Below are positions 1 through 6,588 of a stretch of DNA of 12,928 nucleotides, piece after piece. Both the position numbers and the translations under genes were made by a program. Origin of the DNA: Candidatus Aenigmatarchaeota archaeon (GTDB taxonomy: Archaea; Aenigmatarchaeota; Aenigmatarchaeia; QMZP01); assembly GCA_016867675.1 (NCBI GenBank), contig VGIZ01000006.1:1-12928 (forward strand), in the 5' to 3' direction. The notes beneath the pieces were generated by a model. The model had not been told where the DNA came from. It saw only the letters and a program-made list of their open reading frames with translations, and searched no databases. The stretch's first letter is position 1. Each line of letters begins with the position of its first letter.

Positions 1-36
1 AGTCCCCAAAACCAGCACATGCATCATAACCTTCCA

Positions 37-49
37 TTTTTAAATTTTT
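37..49 (+). promoter_or_regulatory. TATA-box-like AT tract before the first gene
   Basis: A TTTTTAAAT-type tract centred near position 42 predicts a transcription start around 66-70 by usual archaeal spacing. That would give a very short leader for a start at 75. A GGAG Shine-Dalgarno-like element lies at 66-69. Confidence 0.4.
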
Positions 50-74
50 CTGTCATATTAAAATGGGAGATAGT

Positions 75-791
75 ATGAAAGATGAGTCACAGCCTGCAAA
101 TGCGGTGAGTATGAATGCAGCTGCCCATGATGGGTTGGTAGTGAAAGAAATATCTAGGCAACAAACAGATAAAAAATGTCCTAACTGCCAAACACCAGTA
201 GAATTGGTCGTAGAGCGGTGGGAGCTTAAGTGGCAAGAAATCCTCGATGGTGAAATGGTTTATTGTCCAAGGGGGTGCTATGAATTAGTAGTTCATGACC
301 CATGGGAAGACCCAAGGGTTAGCAACCATGCTTATTCCAAAAAGGTTGAAAGCCTTGCTCCGTGGGAAGACCCCAAAGTTGACTCGATAGTTCATAGCTG
401 GGGCCCTTATCGCTATAGGATGCATGGAACTTTAGATGACATTCCAACAAAAGGGGGATATGAATTCGGGGAAAAACTTGAACGTCCCATCTCTGACGAA
501 GAACTTAAGGCCCTAAGGGAGCACTTAGGCAAAAGTGTTGAAATCAGGCGGGTTGCCCATTATAGTGATGATGTAGATGGTGGTGATTATCCTGGAACAA
601 CAACTGAAATGTTACATTTCACGTATTATAGAAGATTCGATTTTGAAAAAATGCTTGGTAAAGTAATTCTTGTTTCTGTTTGCGGTTATCCTGTAGCTCA
701 CCGGCATAAAGTTGCGCCGGGAGCCGCTGGTGTATCAGAAAGCATTGAAAGTGTAGAGTATCAGGGAAGAATGTTGTTATCTTTCCCTTGA
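75..791 (+). CDS. Unrecognised protein with a CxxC...CxxxC zinc-like motif
   Basis: A 238-residue protein I do not recognise. Near the N-terminus are Cys35, Cys38, Cys64 and Cys68 (CPNC and CPRGC), spaced as a four-Cys zinc site. It is followed by a near-exact repeat of PWEDP(R/K)V at residues 76-82 and 96-102, 60 bases apart in the DNA. The C-terminal half is mixed charged and aromatic with no membrane segment or signal peptide. The ATG at 75 is chosen because GGAG ends five bases before it; the in-frame ATG at 63 is the alternative and adds MGDS. Base and codon use differ sharply from the neighbours (AT-rich third positions, many AAA and ATA codons), which suggests recent transfer. It is monocistronic here. 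Function unknown. Confidence 0.75.
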   Translation: MKDESQPANAVSMNAAAHDGLVVKEISRQQTDKKCPNCQTPVELVVERWELKWQEILDGEMVYCPRGCYELVVHDPWEDPRVSNHAYSKKVESLAPWEDPKVDSIVHSWGPYRYRMHGTLDDIPTKGGYEFGEKLERPISDEELKALREHLGKSVEIRRVAHYSDDVDGGDYPGTTTEMLHFTYYRRFDFEKMLGKVILVSVCGYPVAHRHKVAPGAAGVSESIESVEYQGRMLLSFP

Positions 792-796
792 GATAG

Positions 797-904
797 GTGC
801 GCGTGAAGATTGCGGAGCTGCCGTGCGCGCTGAAGAGGTTTCTGGATGGCGAAGAGATTGGGAAGCTGGGGAAGGCTGTGAAGCCTGCTGCGAAGGAAGA
901 ATAG
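797..904 (+). pseudogene. 35-codon GC-rich open frame, possible 3' remnant of a broken gene
   Basis: Directly after the AT-rich gene, a frame opens at GTG 797 (an in-frame TAG lies just before it) and runs to TAG 902-904. The peptide starts VRVKIAELPCALKRFL and ends KPAAKEE. It has the GC-rich codon style of the window's native genes, unlike the preceding gene, and has no promoter or Shine-Dalgarno site of its own. It looks like the C-terminal tail of a gene whose front was removed when the upstream gene arrived. It could also be chance coding in a short spacer. Confidence 0.3.
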
Positions 905-905
905 G

Positions 906-1367
906 TTATTCTTTCAACTCATCAAAAGAGGCTGTGATGAATTCTGGGTTATTTATTCTCATTTTTTCTGTAATAATCTTCGGCGATAAATTCTCACCCT
1001 CAACAACAAGGAATTCGCCTACGCCTTCAATGATGTTTATGTTGATTGTATAGCCGCCAAAAGCGAAGAACCTCCTCTTCTTTTTCAGCACGCATTTTAT
1101 GCCGAACCTGCTGCTCAGCTCCTTCTTGATTTGCTCGGCATTATCCAACTTCTCATATTTCAATATCCTGAACTTGCCTTTGGCTGCTCTGAGTTTTACT
1201 AAGAAATCACCCCTCTCGTCCTGAGTAACTTTTAGAACATTTCCCTTTGGTTGCTTGAAGTACGTGTCGGTGACGTTAAGCTCTTCTGTGAAATTTGCAC
1301 CGATGTCGGTGAGTTTCTCTTCAACTTTCCTGTAGTCGTGGATTCTGATTTTCAGCTCTTCTGCCAT
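906..1367 (-). CDS. CYTH-domain protein (CyaB / triphosphate tunnel-like)
   Basis: A 153-residue protein matching the CYTH (CyaB-thiamine triphosphatase) fold, whose members form a beta-tunnel that binds triphosphates with divalent metal. Visible landmarks are a basic/acidic first strand (ELKIRI, residues 4-9), DTYF at 34-37, alternating charged strands FLVKLR (55-60) and FRILKYEKL (66-74), the basic KKKRRF segment (95-100), and a late acidic strand, IEGVGEFLVVEGE (113-125), where family members have a metal-binding ExE. The usual N-terminal ExExK signature reads ExKxR here, so one metal-binding acid seems replaced by Lys; substrate and activity are uncertain. The gene starts 12 bases after the NAC stop and is probably co-transcribed with NAC and the VanZ-like gene. 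Confidence 0.75.
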   Translation of the reverse strand: MAEELKIRIHDYRKVEEKLTDIGANFTEELNVTDTYFKQPKGNVLKVTQDERGDFLVKLRAAKGKFRILKYEKLDNAEQIKKELSSRFGIKCVLKKKRRFFAFGGYTININIIEGVGEFLVVEGENLSPKIITEKMRINNPEFITASFDELKE

Positions 1368-1379
1368 AACAATGACTGC

Positions 1380-1715
1380 TTACTTCTTCTTGAGTTTTAG
1401 TATCGCCTCGGCGATGTCGCCGTTCGTCTCCTCAAGGGCTGACCTTGCATCTTCTTCGGAGACGCCAGCCTGCATAGCGACCATCCTCACGTCGTCATCT
1501 GTTATCCTACTCTCTTCTGCCAGCGGGCGCTCGCTGACATCGCCTGTTATCTGCCAGGAGTCCTGGCCCATCATGTTCACGCGCGACACCTGCGGGTTGC
1601 TGATGACTATATCCTTGCCAGGCGTCCTGATTATGACCTCGGTGGCGTCTATGGGCTTGGCCTCAATGCCCATGCGCTTGGCCATTTTTTCTATCTGTTT
1701 GGGGTTTATCTTCAT
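1380..1715 (-). CDS. nac: Archaeal nascent polypeptide-associated complex protein (NAC)
   Basis: A 111-residue archaeal NAC homologue. NAC forms a homodimer in archaea and binds nascent chains at the ribosome exit. The N-terminal helix MKINPKQIEKMAKRMGI matches the family's characteristic start, followed by the NAC beta-barrel core (about residues 24-58, including VIISNP-like and GQDSWQITG segments). The C-terminal UBA domain occupies about 70-109 (ITDDDVRMVAMQAGVSEEDA, then ALEETNGDIAEAI). The ATG at 1715 is chosen because GGAG lies eight bases upstream and the family starts here. The GTG at 1724 would add three residues and overlaps the VanZ stop. The gene lies a few bases behind the VanZ-like gene, so translation is probably coupled. 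Confidence 0.93.
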   Translation of the reverse strand: MKINPKQIEKMAKRMGIEAKPIDATEVIIRTPGKDIVISNPQVSRVNMMGQDSWQITGDVSERPLAEESRITDDDVRMVAMQAGVSEEDARSALEETNGDIAEAILKLKKK

Positions 1716-1720
1716 ATGAT

Positions 1721-2095
1721 TCACTCCTTCCTTCTTGTAGCCCTCTTTAATAAAATTATCAGCACCAGGCCAGCCAGCGCGCCCGCCACGTCAACGAGCC
1801 AGTCCATGGTGTCGCAGACCCTGCCCGGGCAGTAGAGCTGCATGAACTCCGCCAGCGCGCCGACAGCTGCCGCAACTACAATGGATGATATGGCTGCCTT
1901 CCTGGCTGGTGTTATCCTTGAAAATGTTGCAAGAAGCAATGCGGCGTAAACAGCATATGCAACGAAGTGCACCAACCAGCCGCTCGGCGGCGCAGGGCCT
2001 GCGCCTGCTGCAGGCATGGGCAGCGCCGAGTAGATGAGCAGCGCCGCAGTGTATGCTATTGAAATCGCCGACAGCGCAAATGTTTTGTTCAACAT
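1721..2095 (-). CDS. VanZ-like family membrane protein
   Basis: A 124-residue integral membrane protein with four predicted membrane segments (about residues 7-26, 43-60, 67-88 and 98-118). It has the VanZ-family pattern: His43 at the start of the second segment, then AEFMQLYCPGR, DTMDWLVDVAGALAG, giving Glu83, Gln86, Arg92 and Asp98. In bacteria VanZ is linked to low-level teicoplanin resistance, but that role is not expected in an archaeon, and the function of archaeal homologues is unknown. The C-terminus is basic (KRATRRKE). The ATG at 2095 has a TATA-like GCATAAAAGC about 25-30 bases upstream, implying a leaderless transcript. It is the first gene of the VanZ-NAC-CYTH unit. Confidence 0.8.
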   Translation of the reverse strand: MLNKTFALSAISIAYTAALLIYSALPMPAAGAGPAPPSGWLVHFVAYAVYAALLLATFSRITPARKAAISSIVVAAAVGALAEFMQLYCPGRVCDTMDWLVDVAGALAGLVLIILLKRATRRKE

Positions 2096-2142
2096 ATATA
2101 ATGAGGGTTGGGCTGTGCTTTTATGCGTTGCTTCACTATACT
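2091..2142. promoter_or_regulatory. Overlapping divergent promoters of the VanZ-like gene and polB
   Basis: On the minus strand, GCATAAAAGC (about 2118-2127) sits 25-30 bases before the VanZ-like ATG. On the plus strand, CATATATAATG (about 2091-2101) is a strong TATA box that would start transcription near 2122-2126, and a weaker CACTATACT (2135-2143) would start it near the ATG at 2162. The strong plus-strand TATA overlaps the VanZ start codon, so the two promoters occupy the same short DNA and could interfere with each other. Confidence 0.5.
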
Positions 2143-2161
2143 GCTCTGTGGCTGGTGTTCC

Positions 2162-4834
2162 ATGGCTGATTATGAGATGCAGGTCATTGACGTGGACTAT
2201 GTCAACATAAACGAGAAGCCTGTGCTGAGGATTTTCGGGAAAACCGCCGCAGGCGAGAGCGCCTGCGCTTTTTACGACGGGTTTGTCCCCTACTTCTACC
2301 TTGACGACGAGAAGGCGCTGAAGACTCTTGAAAACGAGCCGCTGGTGAAGGAGGTGAAGGAGGTGGAGCGCATGCTGCCGTCGGACAGGGACGGAAAGCG
2401 GAGGATGTGGAAGGTCATCCTGTCCAACCCCGCCAAGACGCCAGAGGTCAGGGACAGGCTGCTGACATCAGGCTTCCTGCCCTACGAGGCTGACATACTC
2501 TTCCGCTACAGGTTCATGAACGACCTCGGCATAAACGGCATGGGCTGGGTGAAGGTCGAGGGCAGCGAGACAGCGACCAACACCGTGAATGCGAAGCTGA
2601 AGGTGAAGGCAAGCAAGATGCACGTGCTCAAGAGGGACGACGACGCGCCGCTGAGGACGCTTGCGTTTGACATAGAATGCGTTTCCGACAGGAGCGACGC
2701 CGTGCCCGAGGCCAGGCGCGACCCCGTTGTCATGATATCGCTGGTGTTCAGCGAGCCCTTCAGGGGGAAGTCTGACGTCGTGCTTGCGTCAAAGCACGGC
2801 GCAGGGCTTGAGGGCTTTGACAGCGAGAAGAAGATGCTTCAGGCGTTCATTGAGATAGTGAACGGGTTTGACCCTGACATAATCACCGGCTACAACATCA
2901 ACAGCTTTGACCTGCCGTACATCATTGAGCGCATGCAGCAGAACAACGTCAGGGCGGGCTTCGGCAGGTGCACACAGAAGTCCGTTGCCTCAAGGAATGT
3001 CGGCATCAGGCACAGGTCGTCAATAGCGGGACGCGTCATGCTGGACTGCTATGAAATTGTCAGGAAGGATTTTTCGCTGCAGAGGTACGGGCTGGATTTC
3101 GTTGCGGAGAGGCTGCTGGGCAGGAAGAAGCATGATGTCAAGAAGTCAGAGATACAGAAGCTCTGGAAGTCAGGCCCGGACGGCGTCAGGAAGCTGACCG
3201 AGTACTGCAGGAACGATTCCCTGCTTGTGATGGAGCTGCTGGACAGGCTGAAGTTGGCGGACAAGTACGTCGCGCTCTCCAAGGTCTCGGGCACGCTGCT
3301 GCAGGACACGCTGGAGAGCGGCGAGACCGCGAGGATAGAGAACTACCTGCTGCGCGAGTTCAACAGGGAGGGCTATGTCTTCCCGTGCAAGCCAGGCTCT
3401 GCCGAGGTGGCGAGGCGCGAGCAACGGAAAGAGGCTGAGCTTGTGGGCGGCTGGGTGTTTGAGCCCGCGAAGGAGCTGCACTCCGACGTCGCCGTGTTTG
3501 ACTTCAAGTCCATGTACCCGAGCATCATCATCACCTACAACATCTGCCCGACGACGATACTCAAGGACAGGCACGCGGACGGCGAGCTGACGACGATGAA
3601 CGGGGCGAGGTTCATGCCGCCCTCGCTGAAGAAGGGCATCATCCCGCGCATACTGGAGCATATGACGAGCGAGAGGCAGGCTGTGAAGAGGAGGCAGAAG
3701 AAGGAAACGGAGAGGGAGCGCATACGCCAGCTTGAGGCCAAGCAGTGGGCGCTGAAGATAATGGCCAATGCCTTCTACGGCCACATGGGATACTCGCGCG
3801 CGCGGGTCTATGACCTTGACATCGCGAACGCCATAACATCCACGGGCAGGGAGACCATCAAGAACACGGCGAAGCGCATAGAGAGCGAGTTCGGGCTGAG
3901 GGTGATTTACGGCGACACGGACTCCGTGTTCGTGAAGATGGACACGGATGACCTGGAGAAGATAGCGGAGAGCGGCGGTAGGATTGCGGACAAAATCAGC
4001 GAGGACCTGCCTGGCGTGATGGAGCTGGAGTTTGAGAAGGTATTCAGGCGGTTCCTGCCCCTGACGAAGAAACGCTACGCCGCATGGAGGTTTGACAGGA
4101 ACGAGGACGGGACATGGAAGGACAAGATAGAGACCAAGGGCATAGAGACCGTGCGCAGGGACTGGTGCCCGCTTGTCAGCGAGACCGTGCAGGCCGTGCT
4201 TGAGACGCTGCTGAAGGCGGACGATGTCAGGGGAGCTCTGAAATACTTCAAGGCTGTCGTGGGGCAGCTGGTGGCTGGACAGATAGAGCTGCAGAAGCTT
4301 GTCGTAACAAAGACCATGACCAAGTCAGCGGGCGCCTATGACGGCAAGCAGCCGCACATACAGCTGGTCAAGAAGATGCAGCAGCGCAGCCCGGGCGAGG
4401 CGCCCGGCATCGGCGACAGGATAAGCTACGTCATAGTCAAGGGCAGGGACCTGCTGTCCAACAGGACCGAGGACCCTGAATACGTCAGGGAGCGCGGCTT
4501 GCAGACAGACCCGCAATACTACATAGAGAACCAGCTGCTGCCTCCCATAGAGCGCATCTTCCGCGGCCTTAACATTTCCAAGTCCGAGCTCCTCGGCAAC
4601 GGCAAGCAGATGGGGCTGTTTGACATCGTCAGGGCTGCAAGGGCAGAGGCAACTCCGAACCAGCCCGAAGCCGCGGAGCGCATCCCCTTCAGCGAGGTCA
4701 ATGGCCTGGTCTGCGAGAAGTGCGGCCTGTTCTACGACACCCTGCCGCTGATAGGCGCCTGCAAGTGCGGGGGCGGCTTCCTTTTCTCCAGCCCCAAGGG
4801 GGCTGCAAAGTCCGCGACTTTGCAGATTTCTTGA
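2162..4834 (+). CDS. polB: Family B DNA polymerase (archaeal PolB)
   Basis: A replicative or repair DNA polymerase of 890 residues with proofreading. Exonuclease motifs: FDIE (Asp170, Glu172), NSFD (Asp250) and YCRND (Tyr348, Asp352). Polymerase motifs: DFKSMYPSII (Asp447), KIMANAFYG (Lys532) and YGDTDS (583-588), then KKRY and a KGIETVRRD thumb segment. All catalytic residues are present and there is no intein. Near the C-terminus KQMGLFDIV (Gln816) aligns with the PCNA-binding QVGL-type tail of thermococcal PolB. About 70 further residues follow, with a zinc-ribbon-like Cys851, Cys854, Cys867, Cys869. It is longer than the roughly 775-residue Thermococcales enzymes. The ATG at 2162 (MADYEMQVIDVDY) fits the family start. 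An in-frame ATG at 2123 would suit a leaderless message from the upstream TATA box, adding 13 residues. Confidence 0.96.
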   Translation: MADYEMQVIDVDYVNINEKPVLRIFGKTAAGESACAFYDGFVPYFYLDDEKALKTLENEPLVKEVKEVERMLPSDRDGKRRMWKVILSNPAKTPEVRDRLLTSGFLPYEADILFRYRFMNDLGINGMGWVKVEGSETATNTVNAKLKVKASKMHVLKRDDDAPLRTLAFDIECVSDRSDAVPEARRDPVVMISLVFSEPFRGKSDVVLASKHGAGLEGFDSEKKMLQAFIEIVNGFDPDIITGYNINSFDLPYIIERMQQNNVRAGFGRCTQKSVASRNVGIRHRSSIAGRVMLDCYEIVRKDFSLQRYGLDFVAERLLGRKKHDVKKSEIQKLWKSGPDGVRKLTEYCRNDSLLVMELLDRLKLADKYVALSKVSGTLLQDTLESGETARIENYLLREFNREGYVFPCKPGSAEVARREQRKEAELVGGWVFEPAKELHSDVAVFDFKSMYPSIIITYNICPTTILKDRHADGELTTMNGARFMPPSLKKGIIPRILEHMTSERQAVKRRQKKETERERIRQLEAKQWALKIMANAFYGHMGYSRARVYDLDIANAITSTGRETIKNTAKRIESEFGLRVIYGDTDSVFVKMDTDDLEKIAESGGRIADKISEDLPGVMELEFEKVFRRFLPLTKKRYAAWRFDRNEDGTWKDKIETKGIETVRRDWCPLVSETVQAVLETLLKADDVRGALKYFKAVVGQLVAGQIELQKLVVTKTMTKSAGAYDGKQPHIQLVKKMQQRSPGEAPGIGDRISYVIVKGRDLLSNRTEDPEYVRERGLQTDPQYYIENQLLPPIERIFRGLNISKSELLGNGKQMGLFDIVRAARAEATPNQPEAAERIPFSEVNGLVCEKCGLFYDTLPLIGACKCGGGFLFSSPKGAAKSATLQIS

Positions 4835-5004
4835 GTCCGTATACTTGGACTCAAGTATGTGCAACATGTTGCACATTTCGTAACGAAGTTACGATTGTCG
4901 GCCAAAACTGCTTTGTTGTAATGGGTCTTGGCTGCCACCGAGTGGTAACTCGGTTGGCCTGCGAGGGTTGCTGTGGTGGCGTGACTTTAGTGTGACTTTC
5001 ACAC
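4803..5004. repeat. Run of six unrelated short perfect hairpins or palindromes
   Basis: In about 200 bases, starting inside the last codons of polB, six inverted repeats follow one another: CTGCAAAGTC/GACTTTGCAG (4803-4825, 3-base loop), TTGAGTCC/GGACTCAA (4831-4854, 8-base loop), the uninterrupted 20-bp palindrome ATGTGCAACATGTTGCACAT (4857-4876), TCGTAAC/GTTACGA (4878-4894, 3-base loop), ACCGAGT/ACTCGGT (4937-4954, 4-base loop, extended by GCC/GGC with one bulge), and GTGTGA/TCACAC (4990-5004, 3-base loop). Arms are perfect, but the sequences are unrelated to one another. No coding frame or RNA family explains them. Confidence 0.8.
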
Positions 5005-5011
5005 CCTGCAG

Positions 5012-5068
5012 CATGAACTTCACGTCAAAATTCCATAGGAAATCGTGGGGTTGGCGTGAAGTTCCATG
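5012..5068. repeat. 13-bp inverted repeat enclosing an ORB-like site
   Basis: CATGAACTTCACG (5012-5024) is repeated inverted as CGTGAAGTTCCATG (5055-5068) with one extra base. The first ORB-like site (5031-5052) sits in the spacer, and the right arm runs into the second. The core AACTTCACG recurs at 5152-5160, and a shorter CTTCAC at 5083-5088 pairs with GTGAAG at 5056-5061 around the second ORB. Confidence 0.65.
5031..5052 (+). promoter_or_regulatory. ORB-like Orc1/Cdc6 binding site, cluster copy 1
   Basis: TTCCATAGGAAATCGTGGGG matches the archaeal origin recognition box layout: a TTCCAnnGGAAA dyad followed after four bases by a run of G. Its closest relative in the window is the minus-strand copy beside orc1 (10364-10389). 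Confidence 0.65.
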
Positions 5069-5083
5069 TGAAACAGGGGTTCC
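5061..5083 (+). promoter_or_regulatory. ORB-like site, cluster copy 2 (degenerate dyad)
   Basis: TTCCATGTGAAACAGGGG has the ORB left half TTCCA and right half GAAAC with a G run two bases later. The dyad is imperfect (TGAAA for GGAAA). It resembles the AT-tract-flanking element at 10510-10530. Confidence 0.5.
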
Positions 5084-5117
5084 TTCACAAACCTTCATTT
5101 CAGCATACGTCGCCCAC

Positions 5118-5139
5118 GTCCAGTGGAAGCCATGGGGTG
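5118..5139 (+). promoter_or_regulatory. ORB-like site, cluster copy 3
   Basis: TCCAGTGGAAGCCATGGGG contains the classical TCCAGTGGAA mini-ORB core and a G run four bases after it, in the same orientation as copies 1 and 2. Of the three it is closest to the published ORB core as I remember it. Confidence 0.65.
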
Positions 5140-5160
5140 TCTCATTCACATAACTTCACG

Positions 5161-5311
5161 CTCCTGGATGCTGGAGTGGACGGCGCCCTTGGTTAAAAGG
5201 CGTGTCCTCAAGGTTGTGTTTGCTCCTTTTCCTTGTGCCTGAAGGGCTGGCTTCAATAGGCAGCCCCCTTTCAGCAGGGGGTATCAGAACCCCATATAGA
5301 AAATTATGAGC
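5161..5311. other. Gene-free spacer with further fold-back sequences
   Basis: No convincing gene. Inverted repeats include GGAC..CGCC/GGCG..GTCC (5178-5207), GGGCTG/CAGCCC (5244-5266) and CCCCCT/AGGGGG (5264-5281). The last GGGG can instead pair with CCCC at 5290-5293, so the two folds are mutually exclusive. The stretch lies between convergent polB and the TctA-like gene, where transcripts from both sides end. Confidence 0.45.
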
Positions 5312-5342
5312 GGTATCTCTGAGGGTCCGCCCTCAGGATACC
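5312..5342 (-). terminator. Strong hairpin after the TctA-like gene, probable terminator
   Basis: GGTATC + CTGAGGG pairs with CCCTCAG + GATACC: 13 base pairs, one bulged T at 5318 and a TCCG loop at 5326-5329. It begins eight bases past the stop of the minus-strand gene and is followed on that strand by a U-rich stretch (AATTTTCTATA). An outer pair, GTATCAG (5281-5287) with CTGATAC (5343-5349), could clamp it. Confidence 0.55.
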
Positions 5343-5349
5343 CTGATAC

Positions 5350-6588
5350 TCATACACCTGCATAGAAGAGTATCAGAGGTACCATCAGGCAGCCCATTGC
5401 TGTGCTGCGCTTGGTGCCGCTGAGGGGCGCGAGCAGGCCTATGGCTGTGCTGACCGCCAGAAGGAGTAGGCCAGGCAGGCCTGTGAAGATGAATACCAGC
5501 GCGACCAGGAACGCCAGTATGGCCTTGCTCACAACAGGGTAGCTTACGCCTGACATGGAGCGCACGAACCCGCGCGCCGTGCGCATGAGCAGGAGCGCCG
5601 AGATGCCTGTCGCCAGCAGGGCGACACCCAGCATCACAATGAGGTCTGAAGAGCCCAGCTCAGGCAGCAGTGTCCCGACCACCATAGCTGTGCCGCTGCG
5701 CGCCTTTGCTATGGTGTAGAGGGAGACCAGCGAGAACAGGGCGACTATGGTGTTTATGGCTCCTATGGAGATGAGGTACTCCTTGTCCTTTCCTGCCTCT
5801 GGCTTCCGCAGGTCTGTGGCCTGCGGGTCTCTTCCGCTTCCTGTCATCTGCTGGGTGAGCATGGTCGCTTGCGCAGCGCCCATGGCAGGCAGCGTCCCCA
5901 CGAGCGCACCCGAAAACACACCCTTCAGCACGCCCGACGCCAGCAGCTTCCTCGGTGGCGGCCTTGGCTTAAGGTTCTGTGCCGGTATGTTGCCTGGCTG
6001 CCTGAGCGAGAACAACAGGCTGGCTGTTCCGAACAGCCCTGTGAACATGGGAAACAGCGCGTCGCTGAAGGAATAGCTGTTCAGGGCCAGAAAACCCAGC
6101 GCGCCGCTGAGCAGCAGGATTGCGAGCGACCACGCCTTTGGCCTGACACCCTTTTCTGAAAGGACGCAGAAGGCTGACATGCCGATGAGCAGCCATGCAA
6201 TGTAGCCCTGCACAAGGCTGTAGAACGCGGGTATCAATATCAGCATGAGCGGGAACAGCAGCGCGACGAAGACCATGGCGCAGAGCCCGCCAAGCATGGC
6301 GAGGTAGATGGCCTCAAGCCCGCGGCCTTCCATCAACAAGCGATGGCCCGGCAGCACGCTTAGCGCGGTCTCAGGGTCAGGCGCTGCCAGAAGCGTGCTT
6401 GGTATGAAGTCAAAGAACGTCGTGGATATCGCCATGGCTATGACAGCGACAGCAAGCGGCAGGGCGCCGAAGGCGGGTGCAAGCCCCAGCATGAGCAGCG
6501 CGATGGTGTTCACATGAAGCCCTGGAATGATGCCTGCGATTATTCCCAGCGCAATGCCGATGAGGGCGAACAGCAGGAGCTCCAACAT
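5350..6588 (-). CDS. Archaeal TctA/DUF112-family membrane protein (predicted transporter)
   Basis: A 412-residue polytopic membrane protein with about ten hydrophobic segments. It has the TctA-type two-fold symmetry: GIIPGLHVNT (19-28) in the first half and GTLPAMGAAQ (231-240) in the second, plus the conserved-looking FDFIPSTLLAAPDPETALSVLPGH region (59-82) after the third segment. TctA proteins are the large permease subunit of bacterial tripartite tricarboxylate transporters. Archaeal members usually lack the TctB and TctC partners, as here, and their substrate is unknown. Its ATG shares one base with the stop of the upstream OB-fold gene (TGATG), so the two are translationally coupled. 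A terminator-like hairpin follows. Confidence 0.85.
   Translation of the reverse strand: MLELLLFALIGIALGIIAGIIPGLHVNTIALLMLGLAPAFGALPLAVAVIAMAISTTFFDFIPSTLLAAPDPETALSVLPGHRLLMEGRGLEAIYLAMLGGLCAMVFVALLFPLMLILIPAFYSLVQGYIAWLLIGMSAFCVLSEKGVRPKAWSLAILLLSGALGFLALNSYSFSDALFPMFTGLFGTASLLFSLRQPGNIPAQNLKPRPPPRKLLASGVLKGVFSGALVGTLPAMGAAQATMLTQQMTGSGRDPQATDLRKPEAGKDKEYLISIGAINTIVALFSLVSLYTIAKARSGTAMVVGTLLPELGSSDLIVMLGVALLATGISALLLMRTARGFVRSMSGVSYPVVSKAILAFLVALVFIFTGLPGLLLLAVSTAIGLLAPLSGTKRSTAMGCLMVPLILFYAGV

Noticed and set aside
1721..2095. VanZ homologue as an antibiotic-resistance gene
   Set aside because: The family is broad and its archaeal members have no link to glycopeptides, which target bacterial peptidoglycan.
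3170..3784. Long open frame antisense to polB (204 codons), and several similar long frames opposite other genes
   Set aside because: Mirrors GC-rich codons of polB, whose catalytic motifs are unmistakable; no start signals or recognisable protein.
4835..5349. tRNA, SRP RNA, RNase P RNA or CRISPR array in the hairpin-rich spacer
   Set aside because: No T-arm consensus, no RNase P or SRP core motifs, and the hairpins share no repeat unit with regular spacers.
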